DNA from: Luteibacter jiangsuensis | Lineage (GTDB): Bacteria > Pseudomonadota > Gammaproteobacteria > Xanthomonadales > Rhodanobacteraceae | DNA: 64,000 nucleotides | Assembly: GCF_030812295.1 (NCBI RefSeq) | Contig: NZ_JAUSSK010000001.1 | Coordinates: 744,001-808,000 of the forward strand | Direction of reading: 5' to 3' | Shown: piece by piece, positions 1 to 8,618 of the stretch | Numbering within the stretch: position 1 is the stretch's first letter | Layout of the letters: each line of letters begins with the position of its first letter | Program-made: the position numbers and the translations under genes | Notes under the pieces: generated by a model | The model's database searches: none | Seen by the model: only the letters and a program-made list of their open reading frames with translations | Told to the model about the DNA's origin: nothing

Positions 1-414
1 CGCCACATCCCACGGCTCGACCCAAAGCGCCGCGTTGAACGACTTCACCTCGATGCCATCGCCCTCCAGGGCCCGCCTGACCGACTTGTCGCGCTCGATA
101 GCCTTTGGCTCGTACAGCCGGTTGAAGTACACGGCAGCGGCGCCGGTGGCCTCGATGGCGGCACGGAGCCCGTCGATGCTGCGCCCCCTGAGGATCTCGA
201 GCCGGCCACCCTGCCTCGCCAGCGACGCGTCCAGCGCCTCCAGGGAATGATGCAGCCACCAGCGGCTGGCCGCGCCTGGCGCCCATTCCCCCTCTTCCCC
301 CGGGGCATGCACGTATAGGGCAACGACACGTTCGTGCCGCCTGGCGGCCTCGGTGAGCGCGGGATTGTCGGCGAGGCGTAGGTCGCGGCGAAACCAGACG
401 ATGACGGTACTCAT
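1..414 (-). CDS. phrB: Deoxyribodipyrimidine photolyase, N-terminal part (cut by window edge)
   Basis: The protein starts at the ATG at 414-412 and reads MSTVIVWFRRDLRLADNPAL, the typical N-terminus of the DNA photolyase/cryptochrome family, where this segment begins the Rossmann-like antenna-binding domain. The frame is open for 138 codons to the left edge, so the FAD-binding catalytic domain lies outside the window. Photolyases repair cyclobutane pyrimidine dimers using light. Further family-like segments are VVALYVHAPGEE and WWLHHSLEALDASL. The family is clear, but CPD photolyase and cryptochrome-like homologues cannot be told apart from this fragment. Confidence 0.9.
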   Translation of the reverse strand, partial: MSTVIVWFRRDLRLADNPALTEAARRHERVVALYVHAPGEEGEWAPGAASRWWLHHSLEALDASLARQGGRLEILRGRSIDGLRAAIEATGAAAVYFNRLYEPKAIERDKSVRRALEGDGIEVKSFNAALWVEPWDVA

Positions 415-533
415 CGGCGTAGTATCCATGCAACGCGTGAAATGAGAATTGCGCTCGATCTCCGTTCAGTCGACATGCTTAGACTGGTGTCGCTGACGGC
501 CACCTCCCATCCGGTCGTCCCTAAGGAGCTTCC

Positions 534-983
534 ATGAACATCAAGACCGTCCTCGGCCTCCCGCTGGCCGCCCTGCTCGCCAGCGCTGTCGTCGCCCCCG
601 TGTCGGCCGCCACGCTGACGCGCAGCGACGGCATCTATGTGCGCTGCGACCAGTGCGGCGTGGTCCAGAGCATCGAACACAACGTCACCGCCGGCCGCGA
701 CCACGGCACCGCGGGCGCGGTGATCGGCGCCATCGCCGGCGGCGTGCTCGGCAACCAGGTCGGCAAGGGCAAGGGCAAGACCCTCGCCACCGTCGGCGGC
801 GCGGTGGGTGGCGGCTTCGCCGGCAACGCGATCGGCAAGGGCGGCGGCAGCGACAGCTATACCCTGCGCCTGAAGATGGGCACCGGCGGCTACACCAACG
901 TGCAGGTCAAGGACGCTTCGGCGATCCGCGAAGGCGACATCGTGGTCGTCGACGAACAGGGCAACGTCTCGCGCGTGCAGTAA
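534..983 (+). CDS. Glycine-zipper 2TM-domain outer-membrane/periplasmic protein
   Basis: This 149-aa protein has a signal peptide (about residues 1-25, ending VSAA), then a region with two cysteines (CDQCG), and a glycine-zipper segment at about residues 60-105 (AGAVIGAIAGGVLGNQVGKG and VGGGFAGNAIGKGG). That arrangement matches the SlyB/Rickettsia 17-kDa antigen class of envelope proteins. There is no lipobox cysteine at the cleavage site. The C-terminal part (about 110-149) looks like a small beta domain. The ATG at 534 is preceded by AAGGAG with a 5-nt gap, and a strong terminator follows the stop. The exact function is unknown. Confidence 0.8.
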   Translation: MNIKTVLGLPLAALLASAVVAPVSAATLTRSDGIYVRCDQCGVVQSIEHNVTAGRDHGTAGAVIGAIAGGVLGNQVGKGKGKTLATVGGAVGGGFAGNAIGKGGGSDSYTLRLKMGTGGYTNVQVKDASAIREGDIVVVDEQGNVSRVQ

Positions 984-1012
984 GCGCCGCCAGTCACCTG
1001 GTGTAGTGAGAA

Positions 1013-1041
1013 GGCCGGCCCGCAAGGGCCGGCTTTTTTTG
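1013..1041 (+). terminator. Rho-independent terminator after the glycine-zipper gene
   Basis: A GC-rich stem (GCCGGCC and GGGCCGGC around a CGCAA loop) is followed directly by seven to eight T residues on the plus strand. It lies 30 bp after the stop codon at 983 and insulates this gene from the convergent lpxK gene. Confidence 0.85.
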
Positions 1042-1094
1042 GTGGGAGCCCCTGGACTTGGAAAAGCCCCCATCGCCGCTGAAGCGGCTCCCAC
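1041..1094. repeat. REP-like inverted pair (GTGGGAGCC type)
   Basis: A GTGGGAGCC head at 1042 faces an inverted 23-bp unit at 1072-1094 whose reverse complement, GTGGGAGCCGCTTCAGCGGC plus GAT, recurs exactly at 21983-22005. Each unit contains a short internal palindrome (GCCGCTTCAGCGGC). The placement between convergent genes and the paired, inverted arrangement are typical of REP/BIME elements. Confidence 0.75.
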
Positions 1095-1139
1095 AACGGC
1101 TTTCACTCCTGGCCAGGAAACGGAAGAGGTGGACGCCTA

Positions 1140-2120
1140 CTACGTGCGGGTTTGGACCCGTTCCGCCACCGCGTCGTAGAACGACTCCGGCAGCACCGCG
1201 TGCACCGGCACGCGCCACCAGTTGTCGCGCGCGAAGCCACGGCACTTCACGGCATCCTTGTCGGTCATCAGCACAGGACAACCGTCGGCGAAGGTGAAAT
1301 CGTCGCGGGTGAAGGCGTGATGGTCAGCGAAGGGGTGACCATGCACCGCGATGCCTTGCGCGGTGAGGCTGGCGAAGAAGCGCGCGGGATTGCCGATGCC
1401 GGCGACGGCGTGTGCCGGCCGGCCCGCGAAATCCGAGAGCGGCGCGATCAGCGACGATTCGCGCATGTTCACGGCGACGCCACCCTCCAATCGCATCGCG
1501 ATTTCACCGGCCGTGGGCACGCCGCCGTTGACGACGACGAAGTCCACCTCGGCAAGCCGGCGGGACGGTTCGCGCAACGGCCCCGCCGGGAGCAGGTGCC
1601 CGTTACCGAGGCGGCGTTCGCCATCGATGACGCATATCTCGACGTCGCGGCCCAGGCGGTAGTGCTGCAAGCCATCGTCGGCGAGGACCAGGTCGCAGCC
1701 CGCATCGACGAGCAGGCGCGCCGCCTCCGGCCGCTCGCGCCCGATCGCCACCGGCACGCCACTCTGGCGGATGAGGCTGGGCTCATCGCCGACCCGTGCC
1801 GGGTCGTCGTCTCCGGACAATAGATAAGGCCCGCGCTCGCTTCCGCCATACCCGCGACTGACGATTCCCGGCATGAAACCGCGCCGTTCCATCGCCTTGG
1901 CCAGCGCGACGATCAAAGGTGTCTTGCCTGTCCCGCCTACGGTGATGTTACCGACGACGATCACCGGTACCGGCAGGCGGACGATCGCCGAGGGATCGTT
2001 GCGAAAGCGCTCCGCGCGACGGCGCGTCACGTTGCGATAAAGCGCCTCGAAGGGAAGCGTCCACCATGGCGGCGACCCTCCGCCATACCAACGTCGCTGC
2101 AACGACGTACCGAGGCCCAC
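1140..2120 (-). CDS. lpxK: Tetraacyldisaccharide 4'-kinase (lipid A biosynthesis)
   Basis: LpxK phosphorylates the 4' position of the lipid A disaccharide at the inner membrane to give lipid IVA. The 326-aa protein has the family's P-loop-like motif VGNITVGGTGKTPL at about residues 56-69, the SRGYGG motif that follows it, and the DDGLQHYRLGRDVEICVIDG segment at about 148-167. It begins with GTG at 2120, only 4 bp after the msbA stop, so it is the last gene of the exbB-exbD-msbA-lpxK operon. Length and motifs are standard. Confidence 0.96.
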   Translation of the reverse strand: MGLGTSLQRRWYGGGSPPWWTLPFEALYRNVTRRRAERFRNDPSAIVRLPVPVIVVGNITVGGTGKTPLIVALAKAMERRGFMPGIVSRGYGGSERGPYLLSGDDDPARVGDEPSLIRQSGVPVAIGRERPEAARLLVDAGCDLVLADDGLQHYRLGRDVEICVIDGERRLGNGHLLPAGPLREPSRRLAEVDFVVVNGGVPTAGEIAMRLEGGVAVNMRESSLIAPLSDFAGRPAHAVAGIGNPARFFASLTAQGIAVHGHPFADHHAFTRDDFTFADGCPVLMTDKDAVKCRGFARDNWWRVPVHAVLPESFYDAVAERVQTRT

Positions 2121-2124
2121 CCGG

Positions 2125-3900
2125 TCAGCCCGCCGTGACCTGCTCGTGGAACTGCATGCGATGCAGCGCCGCGTACTGGCCGCCCTTGTCGATGAGTTCG
2201 CGATGCGTACCCAGTTCGACGATCCGCCCCTGGTCCATCACGGCGATCTGGTCGGCGTGCTCGATGGTGGACAGGCGGTGGGCGATCACCAGCGTGGTGC
2301 GATCGCGCATCAGCCGGGTCAAGGCGTCCTGGATCAGGCGTTCCGATTCGGTATCGAGGGCGCTCGTGGCTTCGTCGAGCACGAGGATCGGCGCGTTCTT
2401 CAGGATGGCCCGCGCGATGGCGATGCGCTGGCGTTGGCCTCCGGAGAGCGAATTGCCGCCCTGCCCGATCCGGGTGTTCAACCCTTCCGGCAGACGCTCG
2501 ATGAACTCCATCGCGTTGGCGGCCTGTGCCGCGGCGGCGATTTCCGCTTCGGACGCGCCGGCCATCTCGCCGTAGGCGATGTTCGCGGCGACGGTATCGT
2601 CGAACAGCACCACGTGCTGCCCCACCCACGCGATCTGCTTGCGCAGCGACGGGAGCTTGTACTGACGGTAGTCACGGCCGTCGATCAGGATGCGACCATC
2701 GGACGGTTCGTAGAAGCGCGGCAACAGGCTGACGAGGCTCGACTTGCCACTGCCCGAGCGCCCCACCAGCGCCGTGACCGTGCCCGGTGCGCAGGCGAGG
2801 TCGACGCCGCGCAAGGCCACGTGGTTGTTGCGCTCGTAAACGAGCTTGACGTCCTCGAAGCGAATATCGCCCTTCGTACGGACGAGTTCTTCCGTACCGG
2901 TGTCCACCTCGGCGGGCTCGTCGATGATCTCGAAAAGATCCTCCGCGGCGGTGACACCCTTCTGCAGGCTGGCCTGGATGCCCGCAAGACGCTTGAGCGA
3001 CGGCAACATGGCGCCCATGGCCGTGAGCACGGCCGTGAACACGCCGGGCGTGATGCTGTTGAGGACGTGCGGACGCGTACCAAGGAAGACCAGCGTCGCG
3101 AGGGCCACGGCGCCGGTGGTCTGGATCGTCGCGCTCGACATCGCGCTGGTGGACGACACCTTGAGGTTCAATCGGCGCTGCCGCTCGGCGACGTCACCGA
3201 AACGCGCCGTCTCGCGGACTTGGCCGCCATAGATGCGCACTTCGCGATTGGCGGCGACGGCTTCCTCCACCGCGCTGGTCACGGTGCCCATGTTGCCCTG
3301 GATGCGCTTGCTGATCTTTCGATAGCGCCGGCTGATCACGGTGACGATCACGACCACGCAGGGCACCAGCACCAACAAGGCCATGGCCAGATAAGGGCTG
3401 TGGTAGAGCATCACGCAGAGCATGCCGACGACGGTCAGGCCTTCGGTCACGGCGACCTTGAGCGAATCCGCCGACGCCGAGGCAACCTGCTCGCTGGTAT
3501 ACGTGATGCGCGAGATCTGCTGACCAGAGGGCTCGCGCGCGAAGAAGGCGGCCGGCAGGCGCAGGTAGGCGGCGAACACGTCGATGCGGATCGCCTGCAC
3601 CACGTTGCGGCCGACATAAGCGATGCCGTAGTCGGTGGCGTATGAAGCCACGCCGCGAACCAGGAAAATGCCCACGATCCAGATCGGCATCCAGAAGATC
3701 GTGTAGGGGTCCTTCTCGACGAACAGATTGTCGATCAACGGCTTGAGCATGCCGGTGAACACCGACAGGCAGACCGGGTCGATGATCATGCCGACGATCG
3801 CGATGTATCCCGCCGTACGGAACCGCCGGGTATAGCCGAGCAGGCGCTTGTACGTGCGCCAGGTGCGGACGTCCCAGACAGAAACCTTCTGTGTGCTCAC
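2125..3900 (-). CDS. msbA: Lipid A export ABC transporter MsbA (permease-ATPase fusion)
   Basis: This 591-aa half-transporter flips lipid A core across the inner membrane. The N-terminal membrane domain has about six hydrophobic segments (residues 25-310). The ATPase domain carries Walker A VGRSGSGKSS (about 381), signature LSGGQRQRIAIARA (about 488) and Walker B PILVLDEATSALD (about 511), followed by the IAHRLST switch region. The GTG start at 3900-3898 overlaps the exbD stop as GTGA, implying translational coupling. The next gene is lpxK, the classic partner. Confidence 0.96.
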   Translation of the reverse strand: MSTQKVSVWDVRTWRTYKRLLGYTRRFRTAGYIAIVGMIIDPVCLSVFTGMLKPLIDNLFVEKDPYTIFWMPIWIVGIFLVRGVASYATDYGIAYVGRNVVQAIRIDVFAAYLRLPAAFFAREPSGQQISRITYTSEQVASASADSLKVAVTEGLTVVGMLCVMLYHSPYLAMALLVLVPCVVVIVTVISRRYRKISKRIQGNMGTVTSAVEEAVAANREVRIYGGQVRETARFGDVAERQRRLNLKVSSTSAMSSATIQTTGAVALATLVFLGTRPHVLNSITPGVFTAVLTAMGAMLPSLKRLAGIQASLQKGVTAAEDLFEIIDEPAEVDTGTEELVRTKGDIRFEDVKLVYERNNHVALRGVDLACAPGTVTALVGRSGSGKSSLVSLLPRFYEPSDGRILIDGRDYRQYKLPSLRKQIAWVGQHVVLFDDTVAANIAYGEMAGASEAEIAAAAQAANAMEFIERLPEGLNTRIGQGGNSLSGGQRQRIAIARAILKNAPILVLDEATSALDTESERLIQDALTRLMRDRTTLVIAHRLSTIEHADQIAVMDQGRIVELGTHRELIDKGGQYAALHRMQFHEQVTAG

Positions 3901-4325
3901 TTGCTCGCCGCCGCCTCGGCCGGCGTGGTGGCGATCGAGAGCCGGGTGAAGCCGAGCTGGCCCAGCGCGTCCATCGCGCGCACCACGTTCTGGTGCGCCG
4001 TCATCGCGTCGGCGCGGATCACCACCAGCCGGCCGCGATCGGGGCCGGCCACGCGCTCGATGGTGGACTTCAGCGGGTCGATGCCCTCGCCCATCACCTC
4101 GTCGCTACCGACCGAGTAGTGGCCGTCGCGGTCGACCACGAGGGTGAGCGCGTTGTCGGCGGTGTCGCGCGCCTCGCTATCCGCCTTGGGCAGGTCGACC
4201 TTGAGGCGCGAGTGCTCGATGAAGGTCGTGCTGAGCACGAAGAACATCAGCAGGGTGAGCAGGACATCGATCAGCGAGATCACGTTGATCTCGAAGTCGT
4301 CCTCGCGACGGGAACCGATGCGCAT
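3897..4325 (-). CDS. exbD: ExbD/TolR-family protein of the msbA operon
   Basis: The 142-aa protein has a short cytoplasmic N-terminus, one transmembrane helix at about residues 14-36 with the conserved aspartate (FEINVISLIDVLLTLLMFFV), and a periplasmic domain. This is the architecture of ExbD/TolR, the proton-channel partner of ExbB/TolQ. The ATG at 4325 lies 3 bp after the exbB stop, and its stop overlaps the msbA start. In Xanthomonadales this pair is commonly linked to msbA-lpxK. It is distinct from the second ExbB/ExbD set at 62-64 kb. Confidence 0.93.
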   Translation of the reverse strand: MRIGSRREDDFEINVISLIDVLLTLLMFFVLSTTFIEHSRLKVDLPKADSEARDTADNALTLVVDRDGHYSVGSDEVMGEGIDPLKSTIERVAGPDRGRLVVIRADAMTAHQNVVRAMDALGQLGFTRLSIATTPAEAAASK

Positions 4326-4328
4326 GGA

Positions 4329-4991
4329 TCAGCCGGCCTGCGTGGCGGCGGCTTCCGGCGCGGCGGCACGGCGGCGCGGCGGCGCCGGACGCGGGGCCGA
4401 GAGATCGTCCAGCAGTGCCGTGGCTTCCTTTTCCATCTGCACGACATAGCCGCTCACCTTCGAGCGGAAATAACGGTGCAGCACGTACGCGGGAATGGAC
4501 ACCACCAGGCCGAAGGCCGTGCAGATCAGGGCCTCGCCGATGCCGCCGGCCATCTTGGTCGGATCGCCGATCCCGCCCGCCATCACATTGAGGAACATGC
4601 GGATCAGGCCGATCACGGTACCCAGCAAGCCCAGCAGCGGGCCGATCAGGGCGATGGTGCCGAGGGTGTTCAGGTAGCGCTCCATGCGGTGGACCACATG
4701 GCGGCCGGTATCCTCGATGCGTTCCTTGATCAGCTCACGCGGACGGTCGCGCACGGCCAGGGCGCCGGCGAACAACTCGCCCAGCGGCGAACCCTTCTCC
4801 AGAGCGGCGAGGTGTGCGGCGTCGAGCCTGGACGAACGGGCCCATTCGCGAACCTCGGCGCCCAGCCCCGGTGGCAGCACGGCCGCGCGGCGGAGAGCCC
4901 AGAAGCGTTCCAGTACGATCGCCAGCGCCGCCAGCGAGCAGATGAGGATCGGCAGCAATGCCCAGCCGCCAGCCAGAAGGATCTCGAGCAC
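4329..4991 (-). CDS. exbB: MotA/TolQ/ExbB proton channel protein of the msbA operon
   Basis: This 220-aa inner-membrane protein has an N-terminal helix (LAGGWALLPILICSLAALAI), then a cytoplasmic loop, and two further helices that include LGTIALIGPLLGLLGTVIGL and the GEALICTAFGLVVSIPAYV segment typical of the MotA/TolQ/ExbB domain. A GTG at 4991 is the first supported start. The C-terminal 25 residues are Ala/Pro/Arg-rich. It is first in the four-gene run exbB-exbD-msbA-lpxK. A TATGAT sequence at 5025-5030 (minus strand) could be its -10 box, with no clear -35. Confidence 0.93.
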   Translation of the reverse strand: MLEILLAGGWALLPILICSLAALAIVLERFWALRRAAVLPPGLGAEVREWARSSRLDAAHLAALEKGSPLGELFAGALAVRDRPRELIKERIEDTGRHVVHRMERYLNTLGTIALIGPLLGLLGTVIGLIRMFLNVMAGGIGDPTKMAGGIGEALICTAFGLVVSIPAYVLHRYFRSKVSGYVVQMEKEATALLDDLSAPRPAPPRRRAAAPEAAATQAG

Positions 4992-5034
4992 GTGAACCCC
5001 GGGAGTACCAAAAAGTCAGGCGGGCATCATAGCA

Positions 5035-5084
5035 GGGCCCGCGATCCGGACTGAGGCGGCCTTGGCAGTCCGGATCGCGGGCCC
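5035..5084. terminator. Perfect 19-bp inverted repeat between the mannosidase and exbB genes
   Basis: The arms at 5035-5053 and 5066-5084 are exact reverse complements (left arm GGGCCCGCGATCCGGACTG) around a 12-nt loop. The hairpin follows the GH92 stop on the minus strand by 16 bp. There is no long T run, so it may act as a strong hairpin terminator, a processing site or a protein-binding palindrome. Termination of the mannosidase transcript before exbB is the simplest reading. Confidence 0.6.
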
Positions 5085-5100
5085 CTTCGCTATCGCATCC

Positions 5101-8100
5101 TCACGGCGCCAACAGCTCCAGCTCGGCCACGCTACTCGGACCCGCCCCGTCGAAGGTCAGCCGGTACCGGCTGTACGCCGCCGGCTGGGCCACCACGAAG
5201 GCGCGGGTCTGGCGATGCCACGGGAAGCGCTCGTCGTGGCGTTCGTCCAGGGTCGTCCAGTGCTTGCCGTCGGCCGAGCCCTGCAAGGTCCATCGTGACG
5301 GCGCCTCGGCGGACGCGGGCGAGGTCACCGTGTAGACGGTGACGCCCGCCGGCTTGTCCAGGCGGTAGGCGACGACCGCCTTGCCAGCCGGCAACGCGAA
5401 TTCCGTGGACGAGTCGTTGTCCGCCAACGCGGCCAGCTTCGCCTCCCGCTTGCCGCCGAGGGTGACGGCATCGGCGCGCGTCAGATCGCGCAAGGGCGCC
5501 GGCTTCGAGCCTTCCGCTGTGAGCGAAGCGGGCAAGGCGTCGGCACCGGTGCCCCATGTCGAGGGCTTGGGACCCATCTCGAACTCGAGCGTCGCGCCCT
5601 TCGCGAGCAACGCGTGTGGCAAGCTGAGCTTGTTCCACGGCTGGCCGTCGACCTTGAGCGACTGCACGTAACGGTTGGTGTCGCTCACGCCCGGTGCACG
5701 GATATCGATCTTCGCCCCGCCTTCCAGGGTGATGACCATGTGCGGGAAGTGAGGCGCGCCGATCACGTACTCGGGCGTGCCCATGCGCAGGGGGTAGAAG
5801 CCCGCGGCACCGAACAACCACCACGCCGACATCTCGCCGTTGTCCTCGTCACCCGGATAGCCCTGGCCGATCTCGCTGCCCACGTAGAGGCGGGACACCG
5901 CGTCGCGCAACTTGTCCTGTGTCTTCCACGGCTGGCCCGCCTCGTCGTACATCCAGATGATGTGATGCGACGGCTGGTTGGAGTGGCCGTACTGGCCCAT
6001 GCGCACGTCGCGCGCCTCGAGCATCTCGTGGATCACATCGCCGTAATCGCCGACGTCGAATTTGCCAGGCGTGGAGAAGAACTCGTCAAGCTTCGCACCG
6101 AGCGCCTCGCGCCCGCCATGGAGCGCGGCGAGACCGGCACCGTCCTGCGGCGCATGGAAGGCCATGTTCCAGGCATCGGTCTCGGTGTAGTCGCCGCCCC
6201 AACGGATCGGGCTGAAATCCTTCGCATCCCATCGCCACTTGCCGGCGGGATCGCGGGCGACGAAGAAGCCGACGGCGGGATCGAACAGGTTCGCGTAGCC
6301 AAGGGCGCGCGAACGGTACCACACCGCGTCGTCCGCATAGGAGCGGTAGCCGTCGCCGGATGGCGGCGCCTTCGCCAACGCCGCGGCCAGGTTGCCGATG
6401 GCGAAATCGTTGATGTATCCGTCCATCGACCAGGACAGGCCTTCGGCGACCTTATCGTCGGTATAACCGTTGAACAGGGAGCGCTCGATGCCTTTGCGGC
6501 CGGCACCCTTCACATCGCTGACACTGGAGGCGTTGCGGATCGCCGACTGGTAGAACGAGACCACGTCGAAGTTGCGCACGCCCTTCAGCCATGCGTCCGC
6601 GAAGGCGACATCGGAACTGGTGCCGACCATCAGGTCCGCGTAACCCGGCGACGACCAGCGCGCGATCCACCCGCCGTCGCGGTACTGCTGCACGAAGCCA
6701 TCGATCATCCGGCCCGCTTCCGTCGGCGTGAACAGTACGTACGCGGGCCAGGCCGTGCGGTAGGTATCCCAGAAACCGTTGTTCACGTACGGCTGGCCAT
6801 CGACGATACGCGCGCCGGTATGCGTCGGCGTGTTTTCGCCGGCGGGCGCGGAAAACGGGCTCGCGTAGCGCCACACGGGCTTTTCCTTGCTGCCGGTGTT
6901 CTCGTACGCCTGGTTGGGGTAGAGGAACAGGCGGTACAGGTTGGAATAGAGGATGGTGCGCTCGTCGCGTGTCGCACCTTCCACGGCGATCATGCCGAGG
7001 CGTTCGTCCCAGGCTTTGCGGGCGCGTTCGCGGACACTGTCGAAGTCGTCGCCGGCGGCGATTTCCTGGGCGAGATTGGCCTTGGCCTGGTCGATTCCGA
7101 TGAGCGAGGTGGCGATGCGCATCGTCACCGTCCTGCCACCCTTCCTGGCCGTGTCGAAGCCGAACCAGGCCGAGGCGGCGTCGCGCTTCTCGCCGGTCAG
7201 GCGACCGCTCTCCGTCACCGGCTTGTCGAACTCGGCGTAGAAGAACAGGCGGGTGGCCCCCGTGGAAAGGCGGCTCTTCACGTCGGACCAACCCTGGATC
7301 GCCCGGTGTTCCGGATCGAGCGTCACCGCCGCTTGTTCGTTGAGATTGTCGAACACCAGTTGCGAACGTTTCTCCGTGAAGGTGAAACGGAACATGGCGG
7401 CATGATCGGTCGGTGTGATCTCCGTGACCACGCCGTTGTCGAAGCGCACGCGGTAGTAATCCGGATGCGCCACCTCCGCATCGTGGCCGAAGGAAAGCGC
7501 ACGCGTCTCGCGCTTCAATGGGGGCGCGCCGGAAGCCACCTGGGCGGGCATCACCTGGAAGGTCTGCCGTTCGCCCATCCACGGGCTGGGCTCGTGCGAC
7601 AAGCCGAACGCCTCGATACGCGGGCGATTGTCGTCGCCGTTGCGCTCCTGGTACTGGTAGATCCAGTTCGAGCCGGCGTTCGTGGTCGGCGTCCAGAAAT
7701 TGAAACCGTGTGGCATCGCCACGGCGGGGAAGTTGTTGCCGCGAGAGAAATTGGCGTTGGCGTTGGAGCCACGTCGGGTGTCGACATAATCGGTGGGATG
7801 GGAGCTGGCGACATCCTTGACCACGCCGATACGGACATCGTCCACATAACCCTCGAAGGCCTTGCCTGCCGGCGCATCGGCGGTCAAGGCGATCGAACGC
7901 ACGCGGCGCCCCTTGGCCACCGCGCCGAGATCGACGCTCACGTAGTTCCACTGGTCCGGATAGAGCACGCGCCCTTCGCCCTGCCCCTTCGCGGTGGCAG
8001 GCACGCGATGCTGGTCGCGCGCGCCGGTCGCCGATAGCCGCGAACCGTCGTCGAAGACGAGATCCACGCTCACGTAGTTGGCCGGGTTCGCCAGGTCGTC

Positions 8101-8454
8101 CTTGTTGGAACGAGGGAACACCAGCCAGGAGAGCGTCGTGCCGTCGGCCACGCGAAGATCGGTGTCGAACAGCTTCGCGGTGACTGGCGATCCGGTCGAG
8201 GTGCCGGCGTACCGCAGTGAATGGGTGCCGGTGAAGCCGACATTCGCCTTGGCGGTGAGCACCGCCTCGGCGGGCGGCCCTCCCACGATCCGGATATCGA
8301 GGCTGCCCTGGGGGCTAGCGGCGAGCGTGGGATTTCCTTTCTCGAACGAACTGTCGAAGCCCTGGCTAGCCGCAAGGGCTCCCACCGGTACCACCACAGA
8401 CGCCGCCGCCAGGGCGAGCACCGCCCTCCCCCAACCGTGCTTCGATACCGTCAC
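5101..8454 (-). CDS. Secreted GH92 alpha-mannosidase with C-terminal F5/8-type domain
   Basis: GH92 enzymes are calcium-dependent exo-alpha-mannosidases that trim N-glycan or other mannosides. From the chosen GTG the protein is 1117 aa: signal peptide (ends GALAAS), a jelly-roll-like N-terminal domain to about residue 220, the GH92 start DYVDTRRGSNANANFSRG, and catalytic motifs including YGHSNQPSHHIIWMY and PGDEDNGEMSAWW (with the probable catalytic Glu). A discoidin/F5-8-like module ends the protein (VYTVTSPASA to SVAELELLAP). GTG 8454 has GAGGGG 8 nt upstream. An upstream TTG at 8505 would lie above the predicted -10 box and is rejected. It is probably periplasmic or secreted. Confidence 0.92.
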   Translation of the reverse strand: MTVSKHGWGRAVLALAAASVVVPVGALAASQGFDSSFEKGNPTLAASPQGSLDIRIVGGPPAEAVLTAKANVGFTGTHSLRYAGTSTGSPVTAKLFDTDLRVADGTTLSWLVFPRSNKDDLANPANYVSVDLVFDDGSRLSATGARDQHRVPATAKGQGEGRVLYPDQWNYVSVDLGAVAKGRRVRSIALTADAPAGKAFEGYVDDVRIGVVKDVASSHPTDYVDTRRGSNANANFSRGNNFPAVAMPHGFNFWTPTTNAGSNWIYQYQERNGDDNRPRIEAFGLSHEPSPWMGERQTFQVMPAQVASGAPPLKRETRALSFGHDAEVAHPDYYRVRFDNGVVTEITPTDHAAMFRFTFTEKRSQLVFDNLNEQAAVTLDPEHRAIQGWSDVKSRLSTGATRLFFYAEFDKPVTESGRLTGEKRDAASAWFGFDTARKGGRTVTMRIATSLIGIDQAKANLAQEIAAGDDFDSVRERARKAWDERLGMIAVEGATRDERTILYSNLYRLFLYPNQAYENTGSKEKPVWRYASPFSAPAGENTPTHTGARIVDGQPYVNNGFWDTYRTAWPAYVLFTPTEAGRMIDGFVQQYRDGGWIARWSSPGYADLMVGTSSDVAFADAWLKGVRNFDVVSFYQSAIRNASSVSDVKGAGRKGIERSLFNGYTDDKVAEGLSWSMDGYINDFAIGNLAAALAKAPPSGDGYRSYADDAVWYRSRALGYANLFDPAVGFFVARDPAGKWRWDAKDFSPIRWGGDYTETDAWNMAFHAPQDGAGLAALHGGREALGAKLDEFFSTPGKFDVGDYGDVIHEMLEARDVRMGQYGHSNQPSHHIIWMYDEAGQPWKTQDKLRDAVSRLYVGSEIGQGYPGDEDNGEMSAWWLFGAAGFYPLRMGTPEYVIGAPHFPHMVITLEGGAKIDIRAPGVSDTNRYVQSLKVDGQPWNKLSLPHALLAKGATLEFEMGPKPSTWGTGADALPASLTAEGSKPAPLRDLTRADAVTLGGKREAKLAALADNDSSTEFALPAGKAVVAYRLDKPAGVTVYTVTSPASAEAPSRWTLQGSADGKHWTTLDERHDERFPWHRQTRAFVVAQPAAYSRYRLTFDGAGPSSVAELELLAP

Positions 8455-8484
8455 GCGTCGATCCCCTCGTTTGCGGAAGCGGCA

Positions 8485-8513
8485 TTTAAATCGTTCTAAA
8501 TTCAAAATGTCAA
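8485..8513 (-). promoter_or_regulatory. Mannosidase promoter with overlapping LacI-type operator
   Basis: On the minus strand a perfect TTGACA (8513-8508) is followed after 17 nt by TTTAAA (8490-8485, 4 of 6 matches to the -10 consensus). The -10 and spacer are covered by TTTAGAACGATTTAAA (8500-8485), an imperfect palindrome centred on CG, the style of LacI/GalR-family operators. This is an AT-rich island in GC-rich DNA. It predicts repression relieved by a mannose-type sugar. No LacI-type gene is in the window. Confidence 0.6.
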
Positions 8514-8536
8514 ACGGCGGTGCAACACGGAGTGGC

Positions 8537-8563
8537 GAATCAGCCCACCAAGTCCAACCAGCC
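8537..8563. repeat. 27-bp direct repeat, left copy (copy of the 3' end of the 242-aa gene)
   Basis: Matches 10027-10053 in 24 of 27 bases and in the same orientation. Read on the minus strand it encodes GWLDLVG and a TGA stop, exactly as the end of the unknown gene at 10030-10758. Here it has no full gene attached, only a possible 17-codon remnant. The two copies flank the glycosyltransferase gene. Confidence 0.7.
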
Positions 8564-8618
8564 GGTACTCTTTATAAAGCCGGGACCCGGCATGCCGCGC
8601 CGACATTTCGATGCATGG

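Noticed and set aside
411-1106. Minus-strand 231-codon frame over the glycine-zipper gene
   Set aside because: Ala/Asp/His-rich antisense frame; the plus-strand gene has a signal peptide, ribosome-binding site and terminator.
5614-8037. 807-codon plus-strand frame opposite the GH92 mannosidase
   Set aside because: Antisense shadow in high-GC DNA; His/Arg/Val-rich with no motifs.
8455-8505. TTG start giving the mannosidase 17 extra residues
   Set aside because: It lies upstream of the predicted -10 box and lacks a ribosome-binding site, while GTG 8454 has a good one.
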